From Pseudomonas cremoricolorata (GTDB lineage Bacteria; Pseudomonadota; Gammaproteobacteria; Pseudomonadales; Pseudomonadaceae): a DNA stretch of 64,000 nucleotides. Positions within the stretch are counted from its first letter, which is position 1, and each line of letters starts with the position of its first letter. Both the position numbers and the translations under genes were made by a program. This document shows positions 15,540-25,165 of the stretch, piece after piece. Location: contig NZ_CP009455.1 in the NCBI RefSeq assembly GCF_000759535.1, forward strand, positions 1,054,001 through 1,118,000, in the 5' to 3' direction. The notes below the pieces were generated by a model that saw only the letters and a program-made list of their open reading frames with translations, ran no database searches and was not told where the DNA came from.

Positions 15540-16637
15540 TCAAAGCTGGGCCACGATGGCGCGGTAATCCGCCGCCAGCGTCGCCTGGAGAATCTGTGTC
15601 GGATAGTCGTCGGTGACGATGGCCTCGCCCATCTGGCGCAGCAGCACCAGACGCAGACGCCCATCGAGCACCTTCTTGTCGACCGCCATGTGTTCCATGA
15701 AGTGTGCCGGGGTCATTTCCGTCGGCGGTACCACCGGCAGGCCGGCAGCCTGCAACAGGCGGATGCCGCGGTCACGCTCGGCCTGATCGATCCAGCCCAG
15801 GCGCATGGACATCTCCAGGGCCATGACCGTGCCTGCCGAAACCGCCTCGCCATGCAGCCAGACGCCATAGCCCATGTGGGTTTCGATGGCATGGCCGAAG
15901 GTGTGCCCGAGGTTGAGCGTGGCACGCACCCCGGACTCGCGCTCATCGGCGCCCACCACCGCAGCCTTGGCCGCGCAGGAACGGGCGATGGCTTCGGTGA
16001 GGGCGGCCGAATCGAGCCGGCGCAAGGCCGACATATGCTCTTCGAGCCAGGCGAGGAAAGGCTTGTCGCAGATCAGGCCATATTTGATGACTTCGGCCAG
16101 TCCGGCTGATAGCTCGCGGGCCGGCAAAGTGCTCAGGCTGGTGGTGTCGATCAGCACGGCGTTGGGCTGGTAGAACGCCCCCACCATGTTCTTGCCCAGC
16201 GGATGATTGATGCCAGTCTTGCCACCGACCGAAGAGTCGACCTGGGACAGCAGCGTGGTCGGCACCTGGATGAAATCGACCCCGCGCTGGTAGCACGCTG
16301 CCGCGAACCCGGCCATGTCGCCGATCACGCCACCGCCCAGGGCGACGACCGTGGTGCGACGGTCATGCCGGGCAGTGAGCAGGGCGTCGAAGATCAGTTG
16401 CAGGGTTTCCCAGTTCTTGTGCGCTTCGCCATCGGGTAATACCACCGGCAGCACCTTGTAAGCGCCGAGCGTCTGGCTCAGGCGTTGCAGGTACAGGGGG
16501 GCGACGGTCTCGTTGGACACGATTGCGACTTGCCGCCCGGCAATGTGCGGCGCCAGCAGTTCAGCCTGGTCCAGCAGGCCTTCGCCAATGTAGATGGGGT
16601 AGCTACGCTCGCCCAGGTCGACCTTCAGTGTCTGCAT
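15540..16637 (-). CDS. aroB: 3-dehydroquinate synthase
   Basis: Second enzyme of the shikimate pathway, converting DAHP to 3-dehydroquinate with NAD and a divalent metal. The 365-residue protein has the NAD-binding [13 protein letters not shown] segment near residues 101-113, the substrate segment [19 protein letters not shown] (about 127-145), and metal ligands in the GLAEVIKYG (Glu) and [12 protein letters not shown] (His) motifs. ATG at 16637. It follows aroK after 96 bases in the usual aroK-aroB-damX order. Confidence 0.98.
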   Translation of the reverse strand: MQTLKVDLGERSYPIYIGEGLLDQAELLAPHIAGRQVAIVSNETVAPLYLQRLSQTLGAYKVLPVVLPDGEAHKNWETLQLIFDALLTARHDRRTTVVALGGGVIGDMAGFAAACYQRGVDFIQVPTTLLSQVDSSVGGKTGINHPLGKNMVGAFYQPNAVLIDTTSLSTLPARELSAGLAEVIKYGLICDKPFLAWLEEHMSALRRLDSAALTEAIARSCAAKAAVVGADERESGVRATLNLGHTFGHAIETHMGYGVWLHGEAVSAGTVMALEMSMRLGWIDQAERDRGIRLLQAAGLPVVPPTEMTPAHFMEHMAVDKKVLDGRLRLVLLRQMGEAIVTDDYPTQILQATLAADYRAIVAQL

Positions 16638-16733
16638 GTATCCCCACGATGTACTGGAGCACGGGATCGTCGCAGCGACCCGCGCGAAAACATTGAACGC
16701 GTCTCGGCAGTGGTCGCCGAGAATAGACGCGGC

Positions 16734-17252
16734 TTACCGGGGCGGCAACTGCTCGAGCCGTTCGAGAATGTCGAGTACCACCATACGCGGTGGGCGCTCG
16801 TCGGTCTCCACCACCAGGTCGGCAATTTCGCGGTAAAGCGGGTCGCGCAGTTCGAGCAGCGCGCGCAGCGTGGCTTCCGGGTTGGCCGTGCGCAACAACG
16901 GGCGATTTCGGTCACGGGCGGTACGCCCGACCTGCTGCTCGACCGAAGCATGCAGGTAGATCACTCGCCCGCCCCGGCGCAGGGCCTGGCGATTGGCTTC
17001 ACGCATGACGACGCCGCCGCCGGTGGCCAGCACCACACCTTGAAGTTCGCACAGCTCGCCGATCATGGCCTGCTCGCGATCGCGAAAGCCTGGCTCGCCT
17101 TCCTTGTCGAAAATCCACGGGATATTGGCGCCCGTGCGCAGTTCGATTTCCTTGTCGGAATCCTTGAACAGCAGACGCAGCTCTTTGGCCAGCAAGCGGC
17201 CGATGGTGCTCTTACCCGCGCCCATCGGCCCCACAAGTATCATATTTCGCAC
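16734..17252 (-). CDS. aroK: Shikimate kinase
   Basis: Phosphorylates shikimate at the 3-hydroxyl using ATP. The 172-residue P-loop protein has Walker [12 protein letters not shown] at residues 8-18, the shikimate-binding DSDKEIE and GFRDRE segments, and the ATGGGVV motif near residue 77. The start is GTG at 17252, four bases after the pilQ stop, suggesting translational coupling; an internal ATG at 17243 is possible but would leave only five residues before the P-loop. Length matches the family. Confidence 0.97.
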   Translation of the reverse strand: MRNMILVGPMGAGKSTIGRLLAKELRLLFKDSDKEIELRTGANIPWIFDKEGEPGFRDREQAMIGELCELQGVVLATGGGVVMREANRQALRRGGRVIYLHASVEQQVGRTARDRNRPLLRTANPEATLRALLELRDPLYREIADLVVETDERPPRMVVLDILERLEQLPPR

Positions 17253-17256
17253 AGAA

Positions 17257-18537
17257 TCAACGACTCACAGCTATCGCCTGGTCTCCCATGATACGCGGAG
17301 TCAGAAAGACCAAAAGCTCGGATTTTTTCTCTTGTAATGCATCGCGTCGAAACAGCCGCCCAACATACGGCAGATCACCGAGAAATGGCACCTTGTCCGA
17401 CACTTTGTTTTGCGACGTCGAATACACGCCGCCAATCACAATGGTATCGCCGTTGGCGACGCGAACCTTGGCGTTGACCTCGTTCTTTCGGATCGGCGGT
17501 ACGTTGTTCAGGGCGTTGAGGTAGTCCGGCTCGTCCTTGGTCACGCGCACGGTCATGATCACATCGCCATCCGGGGTGATCTGCGGTGTGACTTCCAGCG
17601 ACAGCGAAGCCTCGCGAAACGAGGTCGAGGTCGCTCCGCTCTTGCTGGTTTCCTGGTACGGCACCTCGGTGCCCTTGAGAATCCTCGCGGTTTCCTTGTC
17701 GGCGGTGAAGACCTTGGGCTGGGAGATGATCTCGCCATTGCCGGTCTTTTCCATGGCACTGAGTTCCAGGTCGAGCAACACGTCGCTGCGCAGTAGCCCA
17801 AGGCCGATCACCGACCCCGCTCGCTCCACACCCAGATCGACGAAGAGCTCCTTGCCGGCCCGCGCGCCCTCTTGGTACAGACCACTGCCCCAGCGCACAC
17901 CCAGCCCCTGTTCGTAGTCGACGTTCACTTCGACGATGCGCGCTTCGATCATCACCTGACGCACCGGCACATCCAGTTGCCTGATCAGTTTGCGCAGCTC
18001 TTGCAGACGCTGCGCCGGCTGGCTGACGATCAGGGTGTTGGTGCGCACATCCACGCTGAGACCCCCGCGGGTTGCCAGGGCGGGCTCCTCGGCCAGCGCG
18101 GTGAGCAGCAGCTCTGCCAGTTCCGCTGCATTGGCGTGATGGATGGGAACGAGTTCACGCTGCAAAGGCTGTTGCTGCGCCTCATGCATCTCGCCCAGCC
18201 GCGCCTGGGTAGCCTGCTCCAAGAGCGCTGCAGCAGGGGCGACCACCAGCACGTTGCCTTCCTGTCGCATGCCCAGCCCCTTGCTGCGCAACACCAGATC
18301 GAGGGCCTGCTGCCAGGCCACCTGATCGAGGCGCAAGGTGATGCGCCCCTGCACGGTATCGCTGGCCACCAGGTTCACCCCAGCGTGCTCGGCCAGCACC
18401 TGGAGCACCGCTCGCACCTCGACATCCTGGAAGTTCAGCGACAGCCGCTCATCCTCGGCGGGCTGCGCCTGGGTGTGCAGGGAGATCAGTATCAGCAACG
18501 CTGTCCAGCACGCTCGCATCCTTGTCTTCACGCTCAT
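17257..18537 (-). CDS. pilQ: Short PilQ/HofQ-type outer-membrane secretin
   Basis: Secretin that forms the outer-membrane pore for type IV pili or DNA uptake. The 426-residue precursor starts with a Sec signal ([20 protein letters not shown]), followed by one STN-like segment ([20 protein letters not shown]), an N1-type domain, and the C-terminal secretin module with [25 protein letters not shown] and the [15 protein letters not shown] signature near the end. P. aeruginosa PilQ is about 714 residues and carries N-terminal AMIN domains; these are missing here, so in size it resembles HofQ of E. coli and ComE of Haemophilus. ATG at 18537 has GAGG five bases upstream; a GTG at 18543 lacks one. 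Its start overlaps the 3' end of pilOP by 89 bases in another frame. Confidence 0.88.
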   Translation of the reverse strand: MSVKTRMRACWTALLILISLHTQAQPAEDERLSLNFQDVEVRAVLQVLAEHAGVNLVASDTVQGRITLRLDQVAWQQALDLVLRSKGLGMRQEGNVLVVAPAAALLEQATQARLGEMHEAQQQPLQRELVPIHHANAAELAELLLTALAEEPALATRGGLSVDVRTNTLIVSQPAQRLQELRKLIRQLDVPVRQVMIEARIVEVNVDYEQGLGVRWGSGLYQEGARAGKELFVDLGVERAGSVIGLGLLRSDVLLDLELSAMEKTGNGEIISQPKVFTADKETARILKGTEVPYQETSKSGATSTSFREASLSLEVTPQITPDGDVIMTVRVTKDEPDYLNALNNVPPIRKNEVNAKVRVANGDTIVIGGVYSTSQNKVSDKVPFLGDLPYVGRLFRRDALQEKKSELLVFLTPRIMGDQAIAVSR

Positions 18538-19471
18538 CCGCACCTCGATTGCCTACGCTTTTTCCGAGCCACAACGTCCTGTTGTGCTCCTGCCATACGT
18601 CACCTAGAACGATGCGCTCCTGTACTCGAACCTGGTCGGCGTCCACGGCTACCACCCGGCCCTCGTGCCGTCCCAGGGCGTCACCGACCCGTACCCGATG
18701 GACCCGGCCACCTGCGGCGATCAGCGCCTGGTACTGCTGCGCGCTGAACAGGCTGCCGACCATTTTCAGCTGTTCCAGCGGCACGCCGCGCAGCTCGCCT
18801 GCCGTGACCTGTGCCGACCACAGGCCGAATAGATCGACGACGCCAGCTGGCGGGCGACGGCGTGCCGGTTCCTCAGCCAGCGACGCGGGCGGCGTCAGGA
18901 CCTCGCCGGCGTGGTAGGCGGTGACAGTGAAGTGGGCCTGGAGGCGTCCGGCGTCTGCCGATGCGCGGCTCAATCGCGCCTCGCTGACGCGCAGCAGGCG
19001 GATCTGACCCAGCCAGTCATCGAGCCACTGCCGCAGCGCGGGGTAGCTGCCGCCGACCTGTACCTGCAGCGTCAAAGGGTGCACGTCGTCCTGCGCGGGT
19101 TGCGCCTTGATCGCGACGCGCTCGAAGGTCAATCCATGGGCATGCCCGGCCCGGCTCAGTTGATCGAGCAGGTCGCTGCTGTCCTCGCCCGCTGCCAGAC
19201 GCCAGCGACTGTCCAGCAGACGGGCGTTGGCCAGGGCCAGTCCCTCGCGCTCGGCCTCCAGGCTCTGGACCTGTGCCTGCAACTGCTGCTGGCGCGTGCG
19301 CAGTTGCACGGCCTGACTCAAGGCTTGCTCGACCGCCCGTTGTGTTGCCTGCACGCGCAATACATGGCCAAGGCCGATGACCCCGAGCACCAGCGCTGTC
19401 AGCAACAGCAAGCGCTGCGTCCAGCGCCGGGCTGCCAGCGCATGCCAGTCGAGCCATGACAGGGCGCTCAT
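18449..19471 (-). CDS. Fused PilO-PilP pilus alignment protein
   Basis: One open frame of 340 residues that contains both alignment-complex partners usually encoded by pilO and pilP. Residues 1-190 look like PilO: a cytoplasmic tail, one membrane span (about 19-36, QRLLLLTALVLGVIGL), a coiled coil (about 40-80, rich in Q/L/E) and a small alpha/beta domain ending FTVTAYHAGE. A Pro/Arg-rich linker (about 191-215) leads to a PilP-like beta domain (about 216-312) containing GVPLEQLKMVGSL and HRVRVGDALGRHEGRVVAV, the standard PilP pattern. No stop codon, internal lipobox or second signal peptide separates them, so PilP would lack its usual lipid anchor. ATG at 19471 overlaps the pilN stop as ATGA. 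The last ~30 codons overlap the pilQ start and may be dispensable. Confidence 0.8.
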   Translation of the reverse strand: MSALSWLDWHALAARRWTQRLLLLTALVLGVIGLGHVLRVQATQRAVEQALSQAVQLRTRQQQLQAQVQSLEAEREGLALANARLLDSRWRLAAGEDSSDLLDQLSRAGHAHGLTFERVAIKAQPAQDDVHPLTLQVQVGGSYPALRQWLDDWLGQIRLLRVSEARLSRASADAGRLQAHFTVTAYHAGEVLTPPASLAEEPARRRPPAGVVDLFGLWSAQVTAGELRGVPLEQLKMVGSLFSAQQYQALIAAGGRVHRVRVGDALGRHEGRVVAVDADQVRVQERIVLGDVWQEHNRTLWLGKSVGNRGADEREDKDASVLDSVADTDLPAHPGAARRG

Positions 19472-20004
19472 GACCAACGCGCTGGCAGCCTGGCGCTCAG
19501 CTCGAACGCTTCGCCCTCGGCCTGGTTGTCGATGGCGCTGATCTCGACCTCGCGCAATACCGCAAGCTGCTGCAGCTGGCGCACCCACTGAGCCACCAGG
19601 GCAGGTGATGCAGCCAGGCCGATCAGCACCACGCGTTCGCCATCGAGGCGCAGCTCGGTGAGCTGCAGACCGCTGGGCATGGCCTGTTCGAGGCCAGCGA
19701 GCATGTTCGGCAGTACGGCCTGATCGCTTCTCAGACGTGCCAGCGCACGCAGGCGAAGCTCCAGTGCAGCTCGCGCCGCGCGCAGCTCATCGAGGGTTCG
19801 CACCTGGCGTTCGAGGCGGTCGAGCTGGCGCTGCTGGGCAGCGTTGGCCAGGTGATGTTCGCGCAGGCGTGACTGGGCCAGTTGATCGATCATCACCACC
19901 AGCGCCAAGGCACCCACCGCACCGGCCAGTAACGTGGCCTGAAACCGCCGCACCGCAGCGTGGCGGCGCTGCTCGCGCCAGGGCAGCAGATTCAGCCGGA
20001 GCAT
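19468..20004 (-). CDS. pilN: Pilus assembly protein PilN
   Basis: 178-residue bitopic inner-membrane protein. The N-terminal cytoplasmic peptide LRLNLLPWREQRR is the conserved short motif that docks into the groove of PilM. One membrane span follows (about 22-44), then a coiled coil (about 47-92) and a ferredoxin-like periplasmic domain that pairs with PilO. The start overlaps the pilM stop as TGATG at 20004, and the stop overlaps pilOP as ATGA, so the three are translationally coupled. Confidence 0.88.
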   Translation of the reverse strand: MLRLNLLPWREQRRHAAVRRFQATLLAGAVGALALVVMIDQLAQSRLREHHLANAAQQRQLDRLERQVRTLDELRAARAALELRLRALARLRSDQAVLPNMLAGLEQAMPSGLQLTELRLDGERVVLIGLAASPALVAQWVRQLQQLAVLREVEISAIDNQAEGEAFELSARLPARWS

Positions 20005-20897
20005 CAGCGCAGCCCTCCCAACGCCAGACCATGGACCAATGCCAGACGGCCCGCACCGCTGCGAAACTCATCGGCGGCGCGCATGCCTGGCGTCAGGTGC
20101 GAGCGCGGCGTCCATACCTGGCAGTCCAGTGCCAGACGCGCAGACAGCACCTGGGCCAACGCTTCGCTGGCGCCGACACCGGTCAGCAGCAAACGACGCG
20201 GCGCGTCCGCTTCGGTCGCGCCCGTCCATACCCCGCGCAGCCAATCGGCACAGGTCAGCTCCCCGCCGCTGGCCAGATGCGGCGCGCGGTGGTGCAACGC
20301 CAGGTGTTGGGCGCTGCGACGGTGCAACACCACATCGTTTGCTTCCACCTGAAGCAGCGCGGTGGTTTCACAAGCCTCCTCGGACAACGATCGCAGCAGG
20401 GCAAAGCTGTCGACCTCGATACCCACCAACTGTAGCCCTGCCTCTGCGCAGAGCTGTTCGAGCGGATCGATCAGGCTCTGCCGGCATGCGCCGACCAGCA
20501 CCTTGACCTGCCCTGGCTCGGCAGCTGGACCCAGTACCTGGAAGTCCAGTGCCAGATCATCCAACGGAAACGGGAACAACTGCTCGGCCTGGCGCAACAG
20601 CTGCTGCTCAAGCTCGGTGTCGAGACGACAGACCGGTAGCTGGCACACCTTGCAGATCACCTGCGCGGCTGGCAGCGCCATCACCACCTTGCGCTGGCGA
20701 CTGCCACAGCGCTGTACGGCCCGGCGCAGCGGTTCGCACAGCCCTGGCAGCGGCGTGGCCAACTCGAGCGGTTCTATCGCCCACGCGCTGATGCGATGTC
20801 GGCCACGGCGGCGGCTCAATTGCAGCATTCGAATGGAATCGGCGGCGATTTCCACCGCCAGAGGTGAACTGGCATCCCTGCCTATGCGTCCAAGCAC
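20004..20897 (-). CDS. pilM: Pilus assembly actin-like protein PilM
   Basis: 297-residue cytoplasmic protein of the FtsA/PilM actin-like fold that organises PilN-PilO-PilP at the inner membrane. The N-terminus shows the phosphate-1 strand (LAVEIAADSIRMLQLSRR), and the later LLLTGVGASEAL segment fits the adenosine loop. It is shorter than P. aeruginosa PilM (about 354), nearer to HofM. The GTG start at 20897 has AGGA eight bases upstream. First gene of the minus-strand unit and divergent from mrcA, as in other gammaproteobacteria. Confidence 0.85.
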   Translation of the reverse strand: MLGRIGRDASSPLAVEIAADSIRMLQLSRRRGRHRISAWAIEPLELATPLPGLCEPLRRAVQRCGSRQRKVVMALPAAQVICKVCQLPVCRLDTELEQQLLRQAEQLFPFPLDDLALDFQVLGPAAEPGQVKVLVGACRQSLIDPLEQLCAEAGLQLVGIEVDSFALLRSLSEEACETTALLQVEANDVVLHRRSAQHLALHHRAPHLASGGELTCADWLRGVWTGATEADAPRRLLLTGVGASEALAQVLSARLALDCQVWTPRSHLTPGMRAADEFRSGAGRLALVHGLALGGLR

Positions 20898-21008
20898 TGA
20901 TTTTTCCTTTTTTGCGGGTGGCGATACCCCGGCTGCGGAGGTCGATCGAACCCTTCGCTGGCGGTCGGCAGACTGCCTGGGCGGTCACCCAGTCAAGCGA
21001 AAAGTGCT

Positions 21009-21014
21009 TATAAT
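21009..21014 (+). promoter_or_regulatory. Probable -10 element for mrcA
   Basis: A perfect TATAAT preceded by TGCT lies 66 bases before the preferred mrcA start. No good -35 is seen at 17 bases (sequence there reads caccca), so it may depend on the upstream TG or on an activator. Confidence 0.45.
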
Positions 21015-21079
21015 GCCGGCGATTTTTCCCAGTCCCCGGACGCGTGCAATCCACTTTCCAACCTGGACACCCAAAAGCC

Positions 21080-23533
21080 TTGATACGCCTGTTGAAATTC
21101 TGCTGGTGGTCTTTCGTTGCAGTCATCTGCTCGCTCGTACTCGGTCTGAGCGGCGCGTTTCTGTATCTTAGTCCCAACCTCCCGTCGGTCGAGTCGCTCA
21201 GAAGCATCCAGTTGCAGATACCCCTGAGGGTGTATAGCAGCGACGGCAAGCTGATCGCTGAATTCGGCGAGATGCGGCGCTCTCCCATCCGTTTCGAGGA
21301 AATTCCCCCACAGTTCATCCAGGCGCTTCTGTCAGCCGAGGATGACAATTTCCTCAATCACTACGGTGTCGACCCGGGCAGCCTGATGCGCGCTGCCACG
21401 CAGTTGGTGAAGACCGGCCACATCCAGACCGGCGGCAGCACCATCACCATGCAGGTGGCGAAGAACTTCTTCCTCACCAGCGAGCGCAGTTTCTCGCGCA
21501 AGACCAACGAAATTCTCCTGGCGCTGCAAATCGAACGCGAGCTGACCAAGGACGAAATCCTCGAGCTGTACGTCAACAAGATCTACCTGGGCAACCGCGC
21601 CTACGGCATCGATGCCGCCGCGCAGGTGTACTACGGCAAATCGATCCGTGACGTCAGCCTGGCGCAAATGGCCATGATCGCCGGCCTGCCCAAGGCGCCC
21701 TCGCGCTTCAACCCGCTGGCCAACCCGGTGCGCGCCAAAGAGCGTCGTGACTGGATCCTGGGGCGCATGTATCGCCTCGGCAAGATCGACCAGGCCAGCT
21801 ACCAGAACGCTCTGGCCGAGCCGCTCAATGCCAGCTATCACGTGCCGACCCCTGAGGTGTACGCGCCCTACGTGGCAGAGATGGCCCGCGCCGAGATGGT
21901 CGGGCGCTACGGCAGCGATGCCTACACCGAAGGCTTCCGCGTCACCACCAGCGTGCCCAGCGACCTCCAGGAAATGGCCAATTCCGCGGTGCTCAAAGGC
22001 CTCAGCGAGTACGACGAGCGCCATGGCTATCGCGGCCCGCTGGCGCGCTTCCCCGGCAAGAGCCGCAGCGAATGGCTGGCCGAGCTGAGCAAACAGCGCA
22101 CCCTCGGCGGCCTGGAGCCGGCCATCGTCACCCAGGTCGAGAAGACCGGCATCAGCGTGCTGACCCGCAGCGGCCAGGATCAGCAGATTGCCTGGGACTC
22201 GATGAAGTGGGCGCGTCCGTTCATCAATACCAACGCCCAGGGCCGTGCGCCGCAGTCGCCGGCTGACGTCGCCCAGGTGGGCGATCTGGTGCGGGTCCAG
22301 CGCCTGGCCGACGGCACCTTGAAATTCAGCCAGGTACCTGCTGCGCAGAGCGCCCTGGTGTCGCTCGACCCCACCAGCGGCGCGATCCGCGCACTGGTTG
22401 GCGGCTTCTCGTTCGAGCAGAGCAACTACAACCGTGCCACCCAGGCCAAGCGTCAGCCCGGTTCGAGCTTCAAGCCATTCGTCTACAGCGCGGCCCTGGA
22501 CAGTGGCTACACCGCCGCCAGCCTGGTCAACGATGCGCCGATCGTGTTCGCCGACCCCAACGTCGACAAGGTCTGGCGTCCGAAGAACGACACCAATACC
22601 TTCCTCGGCCCGATCCGCATGCGCGAAGCGCTGTACAAGTCGCGCAACCTGGTGTCGATCCGCTTGCTGCAAGCCATGGGTGTAGGCCGCACGGTCGACT
22701 ACATCGCCCGCTTCGGCTTCAACAAGCAGGACCTGCCCTACAACCTGTCGCTGGCCCTGGGCACCGCGACCCTGACACCGATGGAAATCGCCGCAGGCTG
22801 GAGCACCTTCGCCAACGGCGGCTACAAGATCAGCCCGTACCTGATCGAGCGCATCGAAAGCCGCAGTGGCGAGACGCTGTTCACCGCCAACCCGCCGCGT
22901 GTGCCGCAAGGTGCCGAGGATCAGGCGGGCATCGCCGCACCGGAACAGCCGATCAGCACCGGCAGCTTGCCGGGCGAAGCGCCGAATGCCATCGACCAGG
23001 CCTTCGCTACCACGCAGCCACCGGCGGTGGCCGAGCGCATCGTCGACGGCCGCACCACCTACATCCTCACCAGCATGTTGCAGGACGTGATCAAGCGCGG
23101 CACCGGACGCCGGGCGCTGGCTTTGGGCCGTAATGACCTGGCAGGCAAGACCGGCACCACCAACGAGTCCAAGGACGCTTGGTTCTCCGGCTACAACGCT
23201 GATTTCATGACCACCGTGTGGGTCGGTTTCGATCAGCCGGAAAGCCTCGGTCGCCGTGAATATGGCGGTACTGCGGCGCTGCCGATCTGGATGAACTACA
23301 TGGGCGCTGCGCTGAAGGACAAGCCCAGCCACCCACCCGCCGAGCCTCAGGGCATTCTCAGCCTGCGCGTCGATCCGATCAGTGGCCGCGCGGCAACGCC
23401 GAGCACGCCCAATGCCTACTTCGAACTGTTCAAGGCCGAAGACTCACCGCCCAATGGTGATGAGCTGGGTAACGGTGCGGCGCCAGGCAGCCCACTGCCG
23501 GCCGACGAGTCGGCGCCCATGGACCTGTTCTGA
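21080..23533 (+). CDS. mrcA: Penicillin-binding protein 1A, bifunctional peptidoglycan synthase
   Basis: Class A PBP that polymerises glycan strands and cross-links peptides on the periplasmic side. After a short cytoplasmic tail and a membrane span (WWSFVAVICSLVLGLSGAFL), the GT51 domain has SAEDDNFLNHYGVDPGS with the catalytic Glu, then GGSTITMQVAKNFFL. An OB-like insert follows, and the transpeptidase domain has the SxxK motif SSFKPF (near 22464), SRN (near 22640) and KTGTT (near 23148). TTG at 21080 gives MIRLLKFCWW, which aligns with family N-termini (817 residues); a GTG at 21044 would add 12 residues, and neither has a strong ribosome site. Divergent from pilM. Confidence 0.95.
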   Translation: MIRLLKFCWWSFVAVICSLVLGLSGAFLYLSPNLPSVESLRSIQLQIPLRVYSSDGKLIAEFGEMRRSPIRFEEIPPQFIQALLSAEDDNFLNHYGVDPGSLMRAATQLVKTGHIQTGGSTITMQVAKNFFLTSERSFSRKTNEILLALQIERELTKDEILELYVNKIYLGNRAYGIDAAAQVYYGKSIRDVSLAQMAMIAGLPKAPSRFNPLANPVRAKERRDWILGRMYRLGKIDQASYQNALAEPLNASYHVPTPEVYAPYVAEMARAEMVGRYGSDAYTEGFRVTTSVPSDLQEMANSAVLKGLSEYDERHGYRGPLARFPGKSRSEWLAELSKQRTLGGLEPAIVTQVEKTGISVLTRSGQDQQIAWDSMKWARPFINTNAQGRAPQSPADVAQVGDLVRVQRLADGTLKFSQVPAAQSALVSLDPTSGAIRALVGGFSFEQSNYNRATQAKRQPGSSFKPFVYSAALDSGYTAASLVNDAPIVFADPNVDKVWRPKNDTNTFLGPIRMREALYKSRNLVSIRLLQAMGVGRTVDYIARFGFNKQDLPYNLSLALGTATLTPMEIAAGWSTFANGGYKISPYLIERIESRSGETLFTANPPRVPQGAEDQAGIAAPEQPISTGSLPGEAPNAIDQAFATTQPPAVAERIVDGRTTYILTSMLQDVIKRGTGRRALALGRNDLAGKTGTTNESKDAWFSGYNADFMTTVWVGFDQPESLGRREYGGTAALPIWMNYMGAALKDKPSHPPAEPQGILSLRVDPISGRAATPSTPNAYFELFKAEDSPPNGDELGNGAAPGSPLPADESAPMDLF

Positions 23534-23660
23534 GCGGCAAGCTCTAAGCTTCAAGCGGCAAGCGGCAAGCGGCAAGCGGCAAGATGGATTGCGTGGGGCG
23601 GCCTGACGCGATCGGTCAAAGAACTCGGTTCAACTTGCAGCTTGCGGCTTGTAACTAGCA
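23534..23660. repeat. Intergenic repeat with heptamer tandem array between mrcA and maeB
   Basis: From 23553 the heptamer aagcggc is repeated four times plus three bases. It is preceded by gcggcaagctctaagcttc and followed, after about 55 bases, by the inverted form cttgcagcttgcggcttg. This is the same repeat vocabulary as between gltB and gltD. The number of heptamers is likely to differ between strains. Confidence 0.7.
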
Positions 23661-23663
23661 ACT

Positions 23664-23714
23664 GCCTTGCATAAAAAAACCCGCTCACCAGGAGCGGGTT
23701 TTTTTATGCAAGGC
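23664..23714. terminator. Bidirectional terminator with a perfect 23-bp stem
   Basis: The arms 23664-23686 and 23692-23714 are exact complements around the loop ACCAG. The centre (A7-CCCGCTC / GAGCGGG-T7) is a classical rho-independent terminator in both directions, serving convergent mrcA and maeB; the stem continues beyond the T-run through atgcaaggc, which is unusual. It ends three bases before the maeB stop codon. Confidence 0.9.
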
Positions 23715-23717
23715 CGC

Positions 23718-24986
23718 TTAGCCGTTGAAGACGTCATCCACGCCCTTGAGCGGGTAGTGCTTCGGATACGGCAGGGTGGCGACGCCGGACTCGATGGCGG
23801 CCTTGGCCACGGCATCGGAGACCAGGGTGATCAGGCGTGGGTCCATCGGCTTGGGAATGATGTACTCACGACCAAACTCCAGGGCCTGAACGCCGTAGGC
23901 ATCGCAGACTTCCTTGGGCACTGGCTGCTTGGCCAGGTCTTTCAGGGCGATGGCGGCGGCGATTTTCATTTCTTCGTTGATGCGCTTGGCGCGAACGTCC
24001 AGGGCACCACGGAAGATGAAGGGGAAGCCCAGCACGTTGTTGACCTGGTTCGGGTAGTCGGAACGACCGGTCGCCATGATGACGTCATCGCGGGTAGCGT
24101 GCGCCAGCTCTGGGCTGATTTCCGGGTCCGGGTTGGAGCAAGCGAAGACGATCGGATTCGCCGCCATCGACTTCAGGCCTTCGGCGCTGAGCAGGTTCGG
24201 GCCGGACAGGCCAACGAACACGTCGGCACCGTTGAGGGCGTCGGCCAGGGTGCGCTTGTCGGTGGCGTGGGCGAACTGCGCCTTGTACTGGTTGAGGTCA
24301 TCACGGCCAGCGTGGATTACGCCGTTACGGTCGATCATGTAGATGTTTTCGACCTTGGCACCCATGCTCACCAGCAGCTTCATGCAGGAAATGGCCGCAG
24401 CGCCAGCGCCGAGGCAGACGATCTGCGCTTCAGGCAGGGTCTTGCCGGCGATTTCCAGGGCGTTGATCATGCCGGCCGCGGTGACGATGGCGGTGCCGTG
24501 CTGGTCATCGTGGAACACCGGGATGTCGCACTGCTCGATCAGCGTACGCTCGATCTCGAAGCACTCAGGGGCCTTGATGTCTTCGAGGTTGATGCCACCG
24601 AAGGTGATGGAAATGCGACGCACGGTGTCGATGAAGGCCTGCGGGCTTTCCGACTCGACTTCGATGTCGAACACATCGATACCGGCGAAGCGCTTGAACA
24701 GAACGCCTTTGCCTTCCATGACCGGCTTGGACGCCAGTGGGCCGAGGTCACCCAGGCCGAGAATGGCGGTGCCGTCGGAAATCACTGCGACCAGGTTGCC
24801 CTTGCCGGTGTACTTGTAAGCCAGCTCTGGGTCACGGCCGATTTCACGCACCGGCTCAGCGACGCCCGGGCTGTAGGCCAGGGCCAGGTCGCGCGCGGTG
24901 GCGGTAGGCTTGGTGAGCTCGACGCTCAGTTTCCCCGGACGAGGCTGAGCGTGGTAGTCGAGAGCGGCAGTTTTGAGATCTGACAT
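23718..24986 (-). CDS. maeB: NADP-dependent malic enzyme, short form
   Basis: Oxidative decarboxylation of malate to pyruvate, supplying NADPH and pyruvate. The 422-residue protein has the malic N-terminal domain with AYSPGVAEPVREI and the catalytic Tyr/Lys region, metal ligands in FHDDQHGTAIV (near residue 163), and the dinucleotide loop GAGAAAISC. The C-terminal phosphotransacetylase-like domain of long MaeB proteins is absent; this short form is the one usual in Pseudomonas. ATG at 24986 (MSDLKTAAL) is preferred over ATG at 24995 because GGA lies at a usable distance. Confidence 0.95.
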   Translation of the reverse strand: MSDLKTAALDYHAQPRPGKLSVELTKPTATARDLALAYSPGVAEPVREIGRDPELAYKYTGKGNLVAVISDGTAILGLGDLGPLASKPVMEGKGVLFKRFAGIDVFDIEVESESPQAFIDTVRRISITFGGINLEDIKAPECFEIERTLIEQCDIPVFHDDQHGTAIVTAAGMINALEIAGKTLPEAQIVCLGAGAAAISCMKLLVSMGAKVENIYMIDRNGVIHAGRDDLNQYKAQFAHATDKRTLADALNGADVFVGLSGPNLLSAEGLKSMAANPIVFACSNPDPEISPELAHATRDDVIMATGRSDYPNQVNNVLGFPFIFRGALDVRAKRINEEMKIAAAIALKDLAKQPVPKEVCDAYGVQALEFGREYIIPKPMDPRLITLVSDAVAKAAIESGVATLPYPKHYPLKGVDDVFNG

Positions 24987-25165
24987 GGTAGGCATTCCGC
25001 TTTTTACTGTTCTGACGGGCCGCCGAGGATACGCAATGTGCCGTGGAGCGACAAGACTGCCCGGTCACAACTGTCAAGGCCTTTGCTCTACGACTTTGCG
25101 CTAGGACCTGCGGAGGCATGGAAAAGCCAGTGTGTACAATCAGCGCTTATAGTGTCTACAAATTT

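Noticed and set aside
21332..23332. Open frame of 666 codons antisense to mrcA
   Set aside because: Shadow frame; mrcA has both enzymatic domains intact.
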